From: Phyllobacterium endophyticum
GTDB taxonomy: Bacteria; Pseudomonadota; Alphaproteobacteria; Rhizobiales; Rhizobiaceae
DNA length: 64,000 nt
Assembly: GCF_003010935.1 (NCBI RefSeq)
Contig: NZ_PGGN01000005.1
Span: 186,001-250,000 of the forward strand
Direction of reading: 5' to 3'
In this document: positions 47,804 through 55,364 of the stretch, piece by piece
Position numbering within the stretch: position 1 is the first letter of the stretch
Layout of the letters: each line of letters opens with the position of its first letter
Position numbers and translations under genes: made by a program
The notes under the pieces: model-generated
What the model was told of the DNA's origin: nothing
Database searches by the model: none
The model's input: only the letters and a program-made list of their open reading frames with translations

Positions 47804-49111
47804 TTAAGATTTGAGGCGGGTCACTGCGTGCCCCGCTGCTTCGAGTAATGTCCGGCCGACGAAGTCCGCTTCGTCCCTGGGGCCGGGTGGCGTGAAGAAG
47901 AAGCCGCCGCCAATCGGCTTGATATACTCCTCCAGCGGCTCGCCATCGAGCCGCTTCTGAACGGCAATGAAGCCCTTCTCCAGATCAGCCTGGTAGCAGA
48001 TGAAGAGCAGACCCTGCTCCAGCTGGCCGGATTTGCTCACGCCGTTTGAATAATTGAACGGACGGCGAAGAATGAGATTTGAATCCGATTGCTTCGTTCG
48101 CGGGTTTGCAAGTCTGATATGCGCATCGAGCGGCGTTATCGCGCCGTCCGGGTCCTTGGAATAGTCCGGCACATCATGCTCCGTATGGCCGCCATAGGGC
48201 GCGCCCGTAGGCTTTTTACGGCCTATGATGCGCTCCTGTTCGCCCAGCGGCGTGCGGTCCCAGCGCTCAACGAAATTGCGGATGATACGCACCGCTTGGT
48301 AAGTTCCGCCGCGTGCCCAGTCAGGCTCATCGCTTTCCTCGGCCACCCAGACGATCTTGTCCATCAGCGGCGCATCGGTGGCATCTGGATTGGCCGAGCC
48401 ATCGCGGAAGCCGAGAAAGTTGCGTGCGCTTTCATGCGTTCCGTCGGGCTTGGGTGGCAGAACCGGCACAGAGCCTTCCTGCTTCCAGCGCAGCACCATC
48501 AGGTCGGGCAGGTTCTTCAATATGTCGCGCAGGGCATGGATGTTGGTGTCAGGCGTGTTGGAACTGATCTGCAGCGCCAGATCCCCGTGGCACAGATCGG
48601 CATCCAGCGCGTCATTGCGAAACGCTTTCATGCGTGACAACCGCAACGGCTTGTACGGCGCCAGCCAGTCCCGCTGGTCGAAAAACGACGAGCCGAGGGA
48701 AACCGTGATCGTCAGATTGTCCGGAGGGACAACGGGGCCGAGCAGCCCCGAATCTGCCGGAGGCAGCTTGTCATCGAGCTCGGGCGGGGTGCCACCCTGC
48801 ATGAGAAAGGCGATGCGGCCGGAGAGTGTCCTGAACAAGCGTTCCACATCATCGGGCGTTTGCGCCAGCACATGAAACGAGGCAATCATGCCAGCCGCCG
48901 GGCGAGGGGTGACGATACCCGCCTGATGCGGACCATAGAAGGATTGACGCTCCTGCGTCTTGTCGCTCACGGGCGCATCGGCCACCTGTTCGCCCTGCTT
49001 CTGTACAGAGTGGGCACTCGTCAGTCCCGCCGCAAGGGCGCTGCCAGCGACGCCGGCGCCGAACAGCAGGCCGCGCCGTGTGGTAATCAATTTGGTTTCA
49101 TCTGTCGCCAT
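47804..49111 (-). CDS. efeB: Deferrochelatase/dye-decolorizing peroxidase EfeB
   Basis: A 435-residue Tat-exported heme peroxidase. The start at 49111 gives TTRRGLLFGAGVAGSALAAG, a twin-arginine signal; a longer frame to 49237 is rejected because it lies in efeO. Dyp-type features: GFRDGSANPD (GxxDG motif with the catalytic aspartate), the proximal-heme region including HIRLANPRTKQSDSN with H-R of the IL-RRPFNYSNG block, and LLFICYQADLEKGF. It uses heme or oxidises ferrous iron for uptake with EfeU and EfeO. Confidence 0.95.
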   Translation of the reverse strand: MATDETKLITTRRGLLFGAGVAGSALAAGLTSAHSVQKQGEQVADAPVSDKTQERQSFYGPHQAGIVTPRPAAGMIASFHVLAQTPDDVERLFRTLSGRIAFLMQGGTPPELDDKLPPADSGLLGPVVPPDNLTITVSLGSSFFDQRDWLAPYKPLRLSRMKAFRNDALDADLCHGDLALQISSNTPDTNIHALRDILKNLPDLMVLRWKQEGSVPVLPPKPDGTHESARNFLGFRDGSANPDATDAPLMDKIVWVAEESDEPDWARGGTYQAVRIIRNFVERWDRTPLGEQERIIGRKKPTGAPYGGHTEHDVPDYSKDPDGAITPLDAHIRLANPRTKQSDSNLILRRPFNYSNGVSKSGQLEQGLLFICYQADLEKGFIAVQKRLDGEPLEEYIKPIGGGFFFTPPGPRDEADFVGRTLLEAAGHAVTRLKS

Positions 49112-49115
49112 CGCG

Positions 49116-50306
49116 CTACTCCAGTCCCACGGCCGCATTGAGTTTGCCGATCGCTTCCGCAAGGCTCTGCATCTTCTGCGCCAGCACCTTGCGGGTGTCC
49201 GCATCCACCTTGTCATAGGCCGGATAGCCGTCCGCACCTTTCAGTGCGGTCAACGCGCTGTTCGTATCGGTTAGCCGGCTGTCAATGTCGGAGACTACGA
49301 GGGGTGCGGCCTGCACCGCCACCGGCTTCAAAAGTGCCATCATGCGGGAGACACCTGCGACATTGGCCTCGAAGTCCAAAAGGTCTGTTTGCGAATAGTG
49401 ATCCTCTCCTGTGGTGACCTTGCTGTCGGCAATCTGTCCGACAAGCCGGCTCGCACCCTTGGCGATCTGCTCAGGCGGAATTCGCAGGCCGCGTATCCGG
49501 TCCTTCAGCGCCGTCACATCAGCCAGCAATTTATCCGAGACAGGAGCCAGGCCATCCACGCTGTTCTTCGCATAGAGTCCGTATTCGATGCGGTGGAACC
49601 CGGTAAAGCCTGGATCATCCTCGCGTTTTTCGAGGTAATCGGCCACCGGATTGATGGAATTGTGCAGATCGGCGAACAGATCGGCCATCGGCTCGATCTG
49701 CTTATAGGGAGCACGCGCTTTCTGGTAGGATTGCCGCGCCTTTTCCAGATCGCCAGCCTTGACCGCTTCATCGAGCGCCTGTGTTGCCTTTACCAGCGCA
49801 TTGGCCTGTGTGACCATGAACACCTGGAATTCAGCCAGTGGCCCGATGAACGATACCAGCGCAGGGCGCGCAGCTTCGGCCTCCGACTCCGCTGAAGGCG
49901 TCACGTGCAGTGTGCCGCGCGGATTGCTGAGAAGACCGCAGGTAATATCATAGGTTCCCGCCTTGAGCTTCGCCTGCATAGTTTGGGTAAACCCCGGAAC
50001 GATGTTCTCGCGTTCTTCCAGCACCATAACGCCGTCAAGGATTTCCCATTCGAGCGCCCGGTTGGAATTGTTGACGATCCTGAAGGTCGAACGCCCGGCC
50101 GGCACCGTTATCTCGTTGGGATCGCAGGCGCTATCGTTGATTGTGACTGTGATCGACTCACCAGGGTTGGCCGACTTGGTCCCTTTTGACGCGTAATAGA
50201 ATGCCGCCCCGCCCGCAACCACGAGAAGCGCAGCCCCGGCAACCGCCAGCTTCATCAGCCTCTGCGAAGAGGGGAGGGGGGCACTCGGTCCGGGAGCTGG
50301 CGTCAT
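49116..50306 (-). CDS. efeO: Iron-uptake protein EfeO (cupredoxin plus M75 domain)
   Basis: A 396-residue periplasmic protein. An N-terminal membrane segment (MKLAVAGAALLVVAGGAAFYY) is followed by a cupredoxin-like domain (about 45-135, SITVTINDSACDPNEITVPAGRSTFRIVNNS ... YDITCGLLSNPRGTLHV), whose cysteines and Met/Glu are candidate metal ligands. The C-terminal M75 domain has GFHRIEYGLYAKN with the HRIE site. It passes iron to the EfeU permease. It abuts efeB with only 4 bp between. Confidence 0.95.
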   Translation of the reverse strand: MTPAPGPSAPLPSSQRLMKLAVAGAALLVVAGGAAFYYASKGTKSANPGESITVTINDSACDPNEITVPAGRSTFRIVNNSNRALEWEILDGVMVLEERENIVPGFTQTMQAKLKAGTYDITCGLLSNPRGTLHVTPSAESEAEAARPALVSFIGPLAEFQVFMVTQANALVKATQALDEAVKAGDLEKARQSYQKARAPYKQIEPMADLFADLHNSINPVADYLEKREDDPGFTGFHRIEYGLYAKNSVDGLAPVSDKLLADVTALKDRIRGLRIPPEQIAKGASRLVGQIADSKVTTGEDHYSQTDLLDFEANVAGVSRMMALLKPVAVQAAPLVVSDIDSRLTDTNSALTALKGADGYPAYDKVDADTRKVLAQKMQSLAEAIGKLNAAVGLE

Positions 50307-50322
50307 GAAATCTTTCTTCTCG

Positions 50323-51156
50323 TCAATGGGACGCTTGAGCGGCGACGGTATGCCTGCCCGCGGGACGCAGGAACATGAAGACGCTCAGCGCAAGGAATGT
50401 GAGATAGGCGATAACCTCTCCCAGTGTCGGCGTGTCCTGATATCCGAACATGCCGGAGAGCAAGGTTCCGAGGGGACTGCTGACCGGAAGGACATTGCTG
50501 AAGTCGAAGACAATGGTCTGCATTCTGTTCCAGACACCGGCTTCATGGAAGTGACGCAGCGAGCCCGCAAGGATTCCCGCGGCGACCAGAAGAATGAAAA
50601 GTCCTGTCCAGAAGAAGAACCGGCGAAGGTTCATCCTGACACCGCCGAAATAAATCCCGAAACCAAGTACGATCGACACGAGGATGCCGAGAAGAGCGCC
50701 TAACGGCGCATCGTTGTTTGTACTCTGCTGAAAAATAGCGAGGAGGAAAAACACCGATTCCAGTCCCTCACGCGCCACTGCGAAAAACACCAGCCCAATC
50801 AGCGCGGATGCCTGTCCGGTGGAATGCGACAGCGCCGCATCGATCGAATGGTGGAGCTCGGATTTGATCGAGCGAGCCGCCTTGCGCATCCAGAAGACCA
50901 TTGACGTCAAAACGAGAACGGCGATCAGCCCTACGATGGCCTCGAAGAACTCCTGGGCCTTCTGGGGGAACTCCGCGCTGACCAGTTGCAACCCGGCTCC
51001 GACAAAGAGGGACAGCGCCATGGCGAGCAGAATCCCCACCCATACCGCGGGCATCCAGGCCCCGCGTCCGGTCTGCTTCAGGTAACTCGCGACGATGCCG
51101 ACAATCAGCGCCGCCTCGACGCCTTCTCGCAGCATTATCAGAAAAGGAACCAGCAT
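50323..51156 (-). CDS. efeU: Ferrous/ferric iron permease EfeU (FTR1 family)
   Basis: A 277-residue membrane permease of the FTR1/EfeU family. The two diagnostic REGLE-type motifs are present: REGVEAALIVG (residues 10-20) and AREGLESVFFLLAIF. Seven hydrophobic helices are apparent. It imports iron across the inner membrane with help from EfeO and EfeB. It is the first gene of the efeUOB-efeM operon, 100 bp downstream of the Irr-type iron box. Confidence 0.95.
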   Translation of the reverse strand: MLVPFLIMLREGVEAALIVGIVASYLKQTGRGAWMPAVWVGILLAMALSLFVGAGLQLVSAEFPQKAQEFFEAIVGLIAVLVLTSMVFWMRKAARSIKSELHHSIDAALSHSTGQASALIGLVFFAVAREGLESVFFLLAIFQQSTNNDAPLGALLGILVSIVLGFGIYFGGVRMNLRRFFFWTGLFILLVAAGILAGSLRHFHEAGVWNRMQTIVFDFSNVLPVSSPLGTLLSGMFGYQDTPTLGEVIAYLTFLALSVFMFLRPAGRHTVAAQASH

Positions 51157-51253
51157 TAGTCAGACCCTCGGCGGACCTTTGTCGACCCTGAAGACAGGTT
51201 AAAGCGCCGCCGGAGTCATAGACCGTCGCCAAAAGCGAAGCAATAACAATATA

Positions 51254-51268
51254 TTAGAAGAATTCTAA
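51254..51268. promoter_or_regulatory. Irr-type iron-control element (ICE) upstream of efeU
   Basis: TTAGAAGAATTCTAA is a perfect palindrome and matches the ICE pattern TTTAGAA-N3-TTCTAAA (remembered consensus of the alphaproteobacterial iron regulator Irr) over its core. It lies about 100 bp before efeU in a 258-bp gap, next to AT-rich promoter sequence. Confidence 0.7.
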
Positions 51269-51414
51269 AGAATAACCGGAGTAAATTGCTCAATAAATAC
51301 AATAAGTTGAGTGGGTTCATCCACTATCGTCTGCAACCGTATCGAGGCGATCCTTGACCAACATGTGCATCGGCGTTCCGGAAGGCATCCTCGGCAGCGC
51401 TCGAAACGGTTCGA

Positions 51415-53172
51415 TCAGACGATCTGACGTCGTTTTCTTTGCGCGTTCAACCGCATCAGCGTCGTCTTTGCCCATTCCCAATCCGGCACAAGTTCGTTGC
51501 TCCGCATGGCAGCCTCGATTGCCTTATCCTTTTGCCCGTTTACCTCATGAAGCTGCGATCGCAGCATGTAGATTTCCGCCCGCTCTCGCGCCTGAAAGAC
51601 CATTTCCAGCAGGCGATCCGTTGCGACCAGACCCTGTTCCGGATCGGTTTTGCTGCGGACGCGAAGATTGGCGAGCTTGAGCAGCGGCCAAGTCCACTCC
51701 GGCCGGGCGTCCGACGCGCGTACAAAGGCCTCGGCGGCGTCTTCGATGTTGCTCAATGCCTCATGGCAACGTCCCAGCAATTGCCACGCATCGGAAGAGT
51801 CCGGCCGCCGGGCAATGTATTCGTGCAAGGCTTCGGTGCAAGGACCGTATTTTTGCTGCCGGAAGAGTATCTGTGCCAATTGATAGTTCCACCACTCGAC
51901 AGTTCGATCGAGCTCGATCGCCTTTCTTAGTTGTGCCTCGGCCTCGTTGGATTGTTCAAGCCGCATCAGGGTCAAAGCCAGCTGGTGCCGGGCACGCGCG
52001 CTCCAGGGTTCCGTCTTGACGGCGCGTTCGGCATAGACACGGGCCTCGTCGAGCCGTTCGCCGAGCCGGGACAGCTCAACCGAGACCATGTGCTGTGCTT
52101 CCGAATTATCCGGATGACGATCTTTCAGCGCCGCAACGAGATCAGGAGGAATGGCCCTGCCGCTATGCGCGCATAGCAGGCTCTGGTAAATCGCACGAAG
52201 CGGAAATACGGCCGTTTCGATGTTCGCTGCCTGTTCTGTCACGAAGACCAGATCGTCCTTCGACAGGAGCTTCAGCTTGGTACGGATCACCGAAGCATAG
52301 GTGAAGCTCGGGGTATCGACCGGCGGCTCGATGAGAAACCGCTCGACAAATTGCGAAAGTACGACATCGGGCTGGTAAGCCTCTATCAACTCGCGATCAA
52401 ATGATTTGCCGTAGACATAGACAAGTATGCTGAAACTCTCCTTGAGGAACGGCAACAGGTTCCCGCCGAACGAGTCTCCAAACATGACGCAGCGGGGCAG
52501 GGTAGTATCCTTGTTGACGAAGACTCTTATCCTGCCCCGGTTCGGAATGCGATTATCGAAAGCGAGCCTGCCGTTCGCTCCTTCGATACGGGCGGAAAGG
52601 GTGAGCGCGGAAACCGGCGGTTCGAATTTGACGCCGAGATCCCCGATATAGGGCACCTCCTCGAAGGACACCCGCGAACTATCGATCCGAAGGGGTTCTA
52701 TGCCGCTGTTTGAAAGACCTGCGCAAAAGGCGTGATAACCGATATAGGCGCCAAATCCGCTCCAATGTGTATCCGTCTTCGGATAGGTCAGAGCTTGCTC
52801 GTTGGCCGCACGAATTGAATCAAGCGGATAAATGATTTTTTTGGCCCGCTTGGGGCCGAGCGCAGCCATGATCTGATGGATGGGACGCTGTTCGGCAATC
52901 TCCACCCAGTCGGGAAGCTGTTCCGAATAGACAAGTTCCTTGTTTGGAGCGACGAACATCAAATGCTGGGCACCAATCGAAGCCACATACTGGTCACGGT
53001 CGAGGATGAGTTTTCGCCAGGCGTCGACGCCTTGCTGATCCAGCAAGTGACGGCCGGTGATCTGGTCGATGACGCGGTTTGAATCGTGGTCGAGGAAAAT
53101 CCACCCGTCCTTGCCAAGAAGATACTTCTTGGCTCTGTCAGCACGCGACGTGGATACGAAATCATCACTCAT
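51415..53172 (-). CDS. AlgX/AlgJ-like SGNH acyltransferase-type protein with TPR repeats
   Basis: A 585-residue protein from ATG 53172 (GGAGG upstream, ATGA overlap with the GH16 gene). Residues about 20-330 form an AlgX/AlgJ-like SGNH domain: catalytic S234 in FGDSFGG, with D134 and H136 in KTDTHWSGFGAY, the classic D-x-H. The C-terminal 240 residues are tetratricopeptide repeats (for example LSRLGERLDEARVYAERAVKTEPWSARARHQLALTLMRLEQ). No signal peptide is visible. Alginate AlgX acetylates polysaccharide in the periplasm; here a cytoplasmic-looking N-terminus is odd, and a joint SGNH-TPR layout is unusual. Likely O-acylation of the exopolysaccharide. Confidence 0.8.
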   Translation of the reverse strand: MSDDFVSTSRADRAKKYLLGKDGWIFLDHDSNRVIDQITGRHLLDQQGVDAWRKLILDRDQYVASIGAQHLMFVAPNKELVYSEQLPDWVEIAEQRPIHQIMAALGPKRAKKIIYPLDSIRAANEQALTYPKTDTHWSGFGAYIGYHAFCAGLSNSGIEPLRIDSSRVSFEEVPYIGDLGVKFEPPVSALTLSARIEGANGRLAFDNRIPNRGRIRVFVNKDTTLPRCVMFGDSFGGNLLPFLKESFSILVYVYGKSFDRELIEAYQPDVVLSQFVERFLIEPPVDTPSFTYASVIRTKLKLLSKDDLVFVTEQAANIETAVFPLRAIYQSLLCAHSGRAIPPDLVAALKDRHPDNSEAQHMVSVELSRLGERLDEARVYAERAVKTEPWSARARHQLALTLMRLEQSNEAEAQLRKAIELDRTVEWWNYQLAQILFRQQKYGPCTEALHEYIARRPDSSDAWQLLGRCHEALSNIEDAAEAFVRASDARPEWTWPLLKLANLRVRSKTDPEQGLVATDRLLEMVFQARERAEIYMLRSQLHEVNGQKDKAIEAAMRSNELVPDWEWAKTTLMRLNAQRKRRQIV

Positions 53173-54008
53173 GAGCACCTCCAGAGTGGAACGTCTTGCC
53201 ACTCCCTGTTCTGGAAAACGCGAATACTTCTGACTGACGTTGCCGCACCGTCCACATCGCCGTCATCCTTGCCGGCGAATGAAGCGACAGCATTGCTGAA
53301 AAGAAGTTGCGCTGGCGTATGTGCGAAGGCATTTGTGACTTCGTATATTTTCCGGTCATCGAAGAAGAACTGGAACCGGTCCTTGCTCCAAAACATACCG
53401 TAACGATGGAATGCATCGGCCAGTTTCAGCCGGGGCCGATAGGTTTTGGATAGAACCTGCCTGTCCGGAAGCCAGCGGCGGGCGGTTACCTGGACCAGGT
53501 TCGGATATTTGGCCTCCGCAACGTCGAGTTCAAAACGCGTGCTGCCTTCGCTCTCTTGAACCGAGGTCAACCAGAATGCATTATTGACACCAGGTTCATT
53601 CGCGATTTTCATTTCACACTCGAAATAGCCATAACACTGGCGGAAATCGCGCGTTCTTATGTAACCGCCTGTAAACGGTCGCTTGTCACTGAGCTTGCCT
53701 GTATTGCGCCCGAGTTTCAACGAGAGGCCGGCACCAGAGATCGCAACGTTTCCGGGCACGCGCACGCTCTTTGTCTCTCCGCCGCTGTCATTCACCTTCA
53801 TCCAGCGTCGGTCGAAGCCGCCATTGTCGGTAAAATCATCATGGAAAGACAGTTGCCATGTGCCGCTCGCCCGTTGGAGCGGAGCAGGTAAATCCGAGCA
53901 CAGCGCCTGAGCAAGTGCCGGCCGCGCCAGCAATCCAGCCGAGGCGATTCCGAAACCTGCAAGGCCCAGGAAAGTACGCCGGCTGAATTGCGCGCGGTTT
54001 CGCATCAT
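53169..54008 (-). CDS. GH16 endoglycanase (ExoK-like), Tat-exported
   Basis: A 279-residue glycoside hydrolase family 16 enzyme. The start at 54008 overlaps the pyruvyltransferase stop (ATGA). SRRTFLGLAGFG at residues 9-20 is a Tat motif. The catalytic ELDVAE (E160, D162, E165) fits the family's ExDxxE, with NNAFWLTSV and RYGMFWSKDRFQFFFDDRKIYE as surrounding blocks. Such enzymes cut beta-1,3/1,4-glucan-type polymers and tune exopolysaccharide length. It is embedded in the polysaccharide locus. Confidence 0.9.
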   Translation of the reverse strand: MMRNRAQFSRRTFLGLAGFGIASAGLLARPALAQALCSDLPAPLQRASGTWQLSFHDDFTDNGGFDRRWMKVNDSGGETKSVRVPGNVAISGAGLSLKLGRNTGKLSDKRPFTGGYIRTRDFRQCYGYFECEMKIANEPGVNNAFWLTSVQESEGSTRFELDVAEAKYPNLVQVTARRWLPDRQVLSKTYRPRLKLADAFHRYGMFWSKDRFQFFFDDRKIYEVTNAFAHTPAQLLFSNAVASFAGKDDGDVDGAATSVRSIRVFQNREWQDVPLWRCS

Positions 54009-55345
54009 ACGACAGCCTTTGCCGGAGCCTCCTTGAGGCTGCGAAGGCTGGTCTCCAGATTCCAGGCGCGGTTGCGCAACGTCTCCACCTCTCCCGTCAT
54101 GAAGTCGATCTCGCTGCGGAACCACGCCACCGCCTCGTGAATGTTGTGCGGAACTTGCACCAGATTGGGCACCGAGAGCGGTTTATCTGCAGGAGCAGCC
54201 AAGGGCTTTGGCAACACGTGGTTCAGCTTGTTCTCGGTCAGGAAGCGGTGATACTCGGCATAGTTGAGGCGATAAATATGCTGCACCTTGGAGAAATCAG
54301 CTTTTTCAAGCATCTTTTCCAGATTGATCGGCAGGTAGTCCTCGATCTCGATCGATGGAATCGCAAACAGCGATGACAATTCGCGGATACGGGAATCGTA
54401 GGTGAAGAACACCGCGGGTATCCCCTGGTGAAGGGCAATCACATTGCCATGCAGCCGGAAACCCACCATGACGTCTACATTCGCCGCTGCGTCGGCCGCC
54501 CATTCTTCGATATCGAAAAATGCGCTCATGCGATTGTTGAGCATCTCTTCCGCTTCCGCGTGGCCAAGCAGATTGAACTTCGTGAGGATTGCCTTGATAT
54601 TATCCTGCTTCTCCTTGCCGGAGGAGAATATTGCAAGCGTCTCTTCGCGTTCGCCCTGCGAATAGAGTTTGCTCGAAGGACGCTTGGCGACTGCGTCTAT
54701 CAATGCGCGCTGCATCCGGTTCGTCTTCGTCGCGTTGCTGGCATAGTCGGCAGAAAGGTACTTGTTCAGCGTAAGACCGACCCGCGCAGTGGCTGGATCG
54801 ATGGATTTGATGGTGATTGAGGGGCGCAAGGAACGATAGAAACTGGGGCAACCGATCACCCGCACGTTCTTGATGCCGAGATCATTGAATATTTCCGCGC
54901 TATAGAAGCCGCGAACGCCGATCGTCTCGCACTTGTCCGCAATGATCTTCCACGCCTCGACGGTCCCCTTTGGCACGTTGAGCTTCTTGTATTTGCCGGC
55001 TTGGGCGCCAACCCCTATGGCGACGACTGGGCCTTTCAGCTTCTTGAGCAGCGGCACCACGTGGGCGAGATCGACCGTCTCCGTCAGGTAGTTTGAGCCG
55101 CGAACGACAGTGGCATCATAGGTTCCATCTTGCGGCCACAGTTTCTCGTCTCCAGCGTGCGAGAATTGCACGTTCTTGATGTCGTCATAGGCAAGCGCTT
55201 TGAGCGTGGCGTCATAGACGAGAACGTCTCCGGTATTGATGCCGCCCTTGTTGAAGGCTGCAAGCGGATCTTCAAATTTCAGATAGGCGGATTTGTTGCC
55301 TGGCTTGACCGCGGCGCCACCATTCAGAACAAAAAGTTTCTTCAT
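54005..55345 (-). CDS. Polysaccharide pyruvyltransferase-family protein (1)
   Basis: A 446-residue protein of the polysaccharide pyruvyl transferase family: NGGAAVKPGNKSAYLKFEDPL, VVAIGVGAQAGKYKKLNVP (nucleotide-binding region), IGVRGFYSAEIFNDLGIKNVRVIGCPSFYR, and MVGFRLHGNVIALHQGIPAVFFTYDSRIRELSSLFAIPSI. The family transfers pyruvyl groups onto sugars or otherwise modifies glycans. A C-terminal tail of about 60 residues (KEAPAKAVV end) precedes the GH16 gene. A second, shorter homologue is at 61.1 kb, sharing the RVIGCP, FRLHGN and FTYDSR blocks. Confidence 0.88.
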   Translation of the reverse strand: MKKLFVLNGGAAVKPGNKSAYLKFEDPLAAFNKGGINTGDVLVYDATLKALAYDDIKNVQFSHAGDEKLWPQDGTYDATVVRGSNYLTETVDLAHVVPLLKKLKGPVVAIGVGAQAGKYKKLNVPKGTVEAWKIIADKCETIGVRGFYSAEIFNDLGIKNVRVIGCPSFYRSLRPSITIKSIDPATARVGLTLNKYLSADYASNATKTNRMQRALIDAVAKRPSSKLYSQGEREETLAIFSSGKEKQDNIKAILTKFNLLGHAEAEEMLNNRMSAFFDIEEWAADAAANVDVMVGFRLHGNVIALHQGIPAVFFTYDSRIRELSSLFAIPSIEIEDYLPINLEKMLEKADFSKVQHIYRLNYAEYHRFLTENKLNHVLPKPLAAPADKPLSVPNLVQVPHNIHEAVAWFRSEIDFMTGEVETLRNRAWNLETSLRSLKEAPAKAVV

Positions 55346-55364
55346 CGTTAGTTCCTCAAATTAC

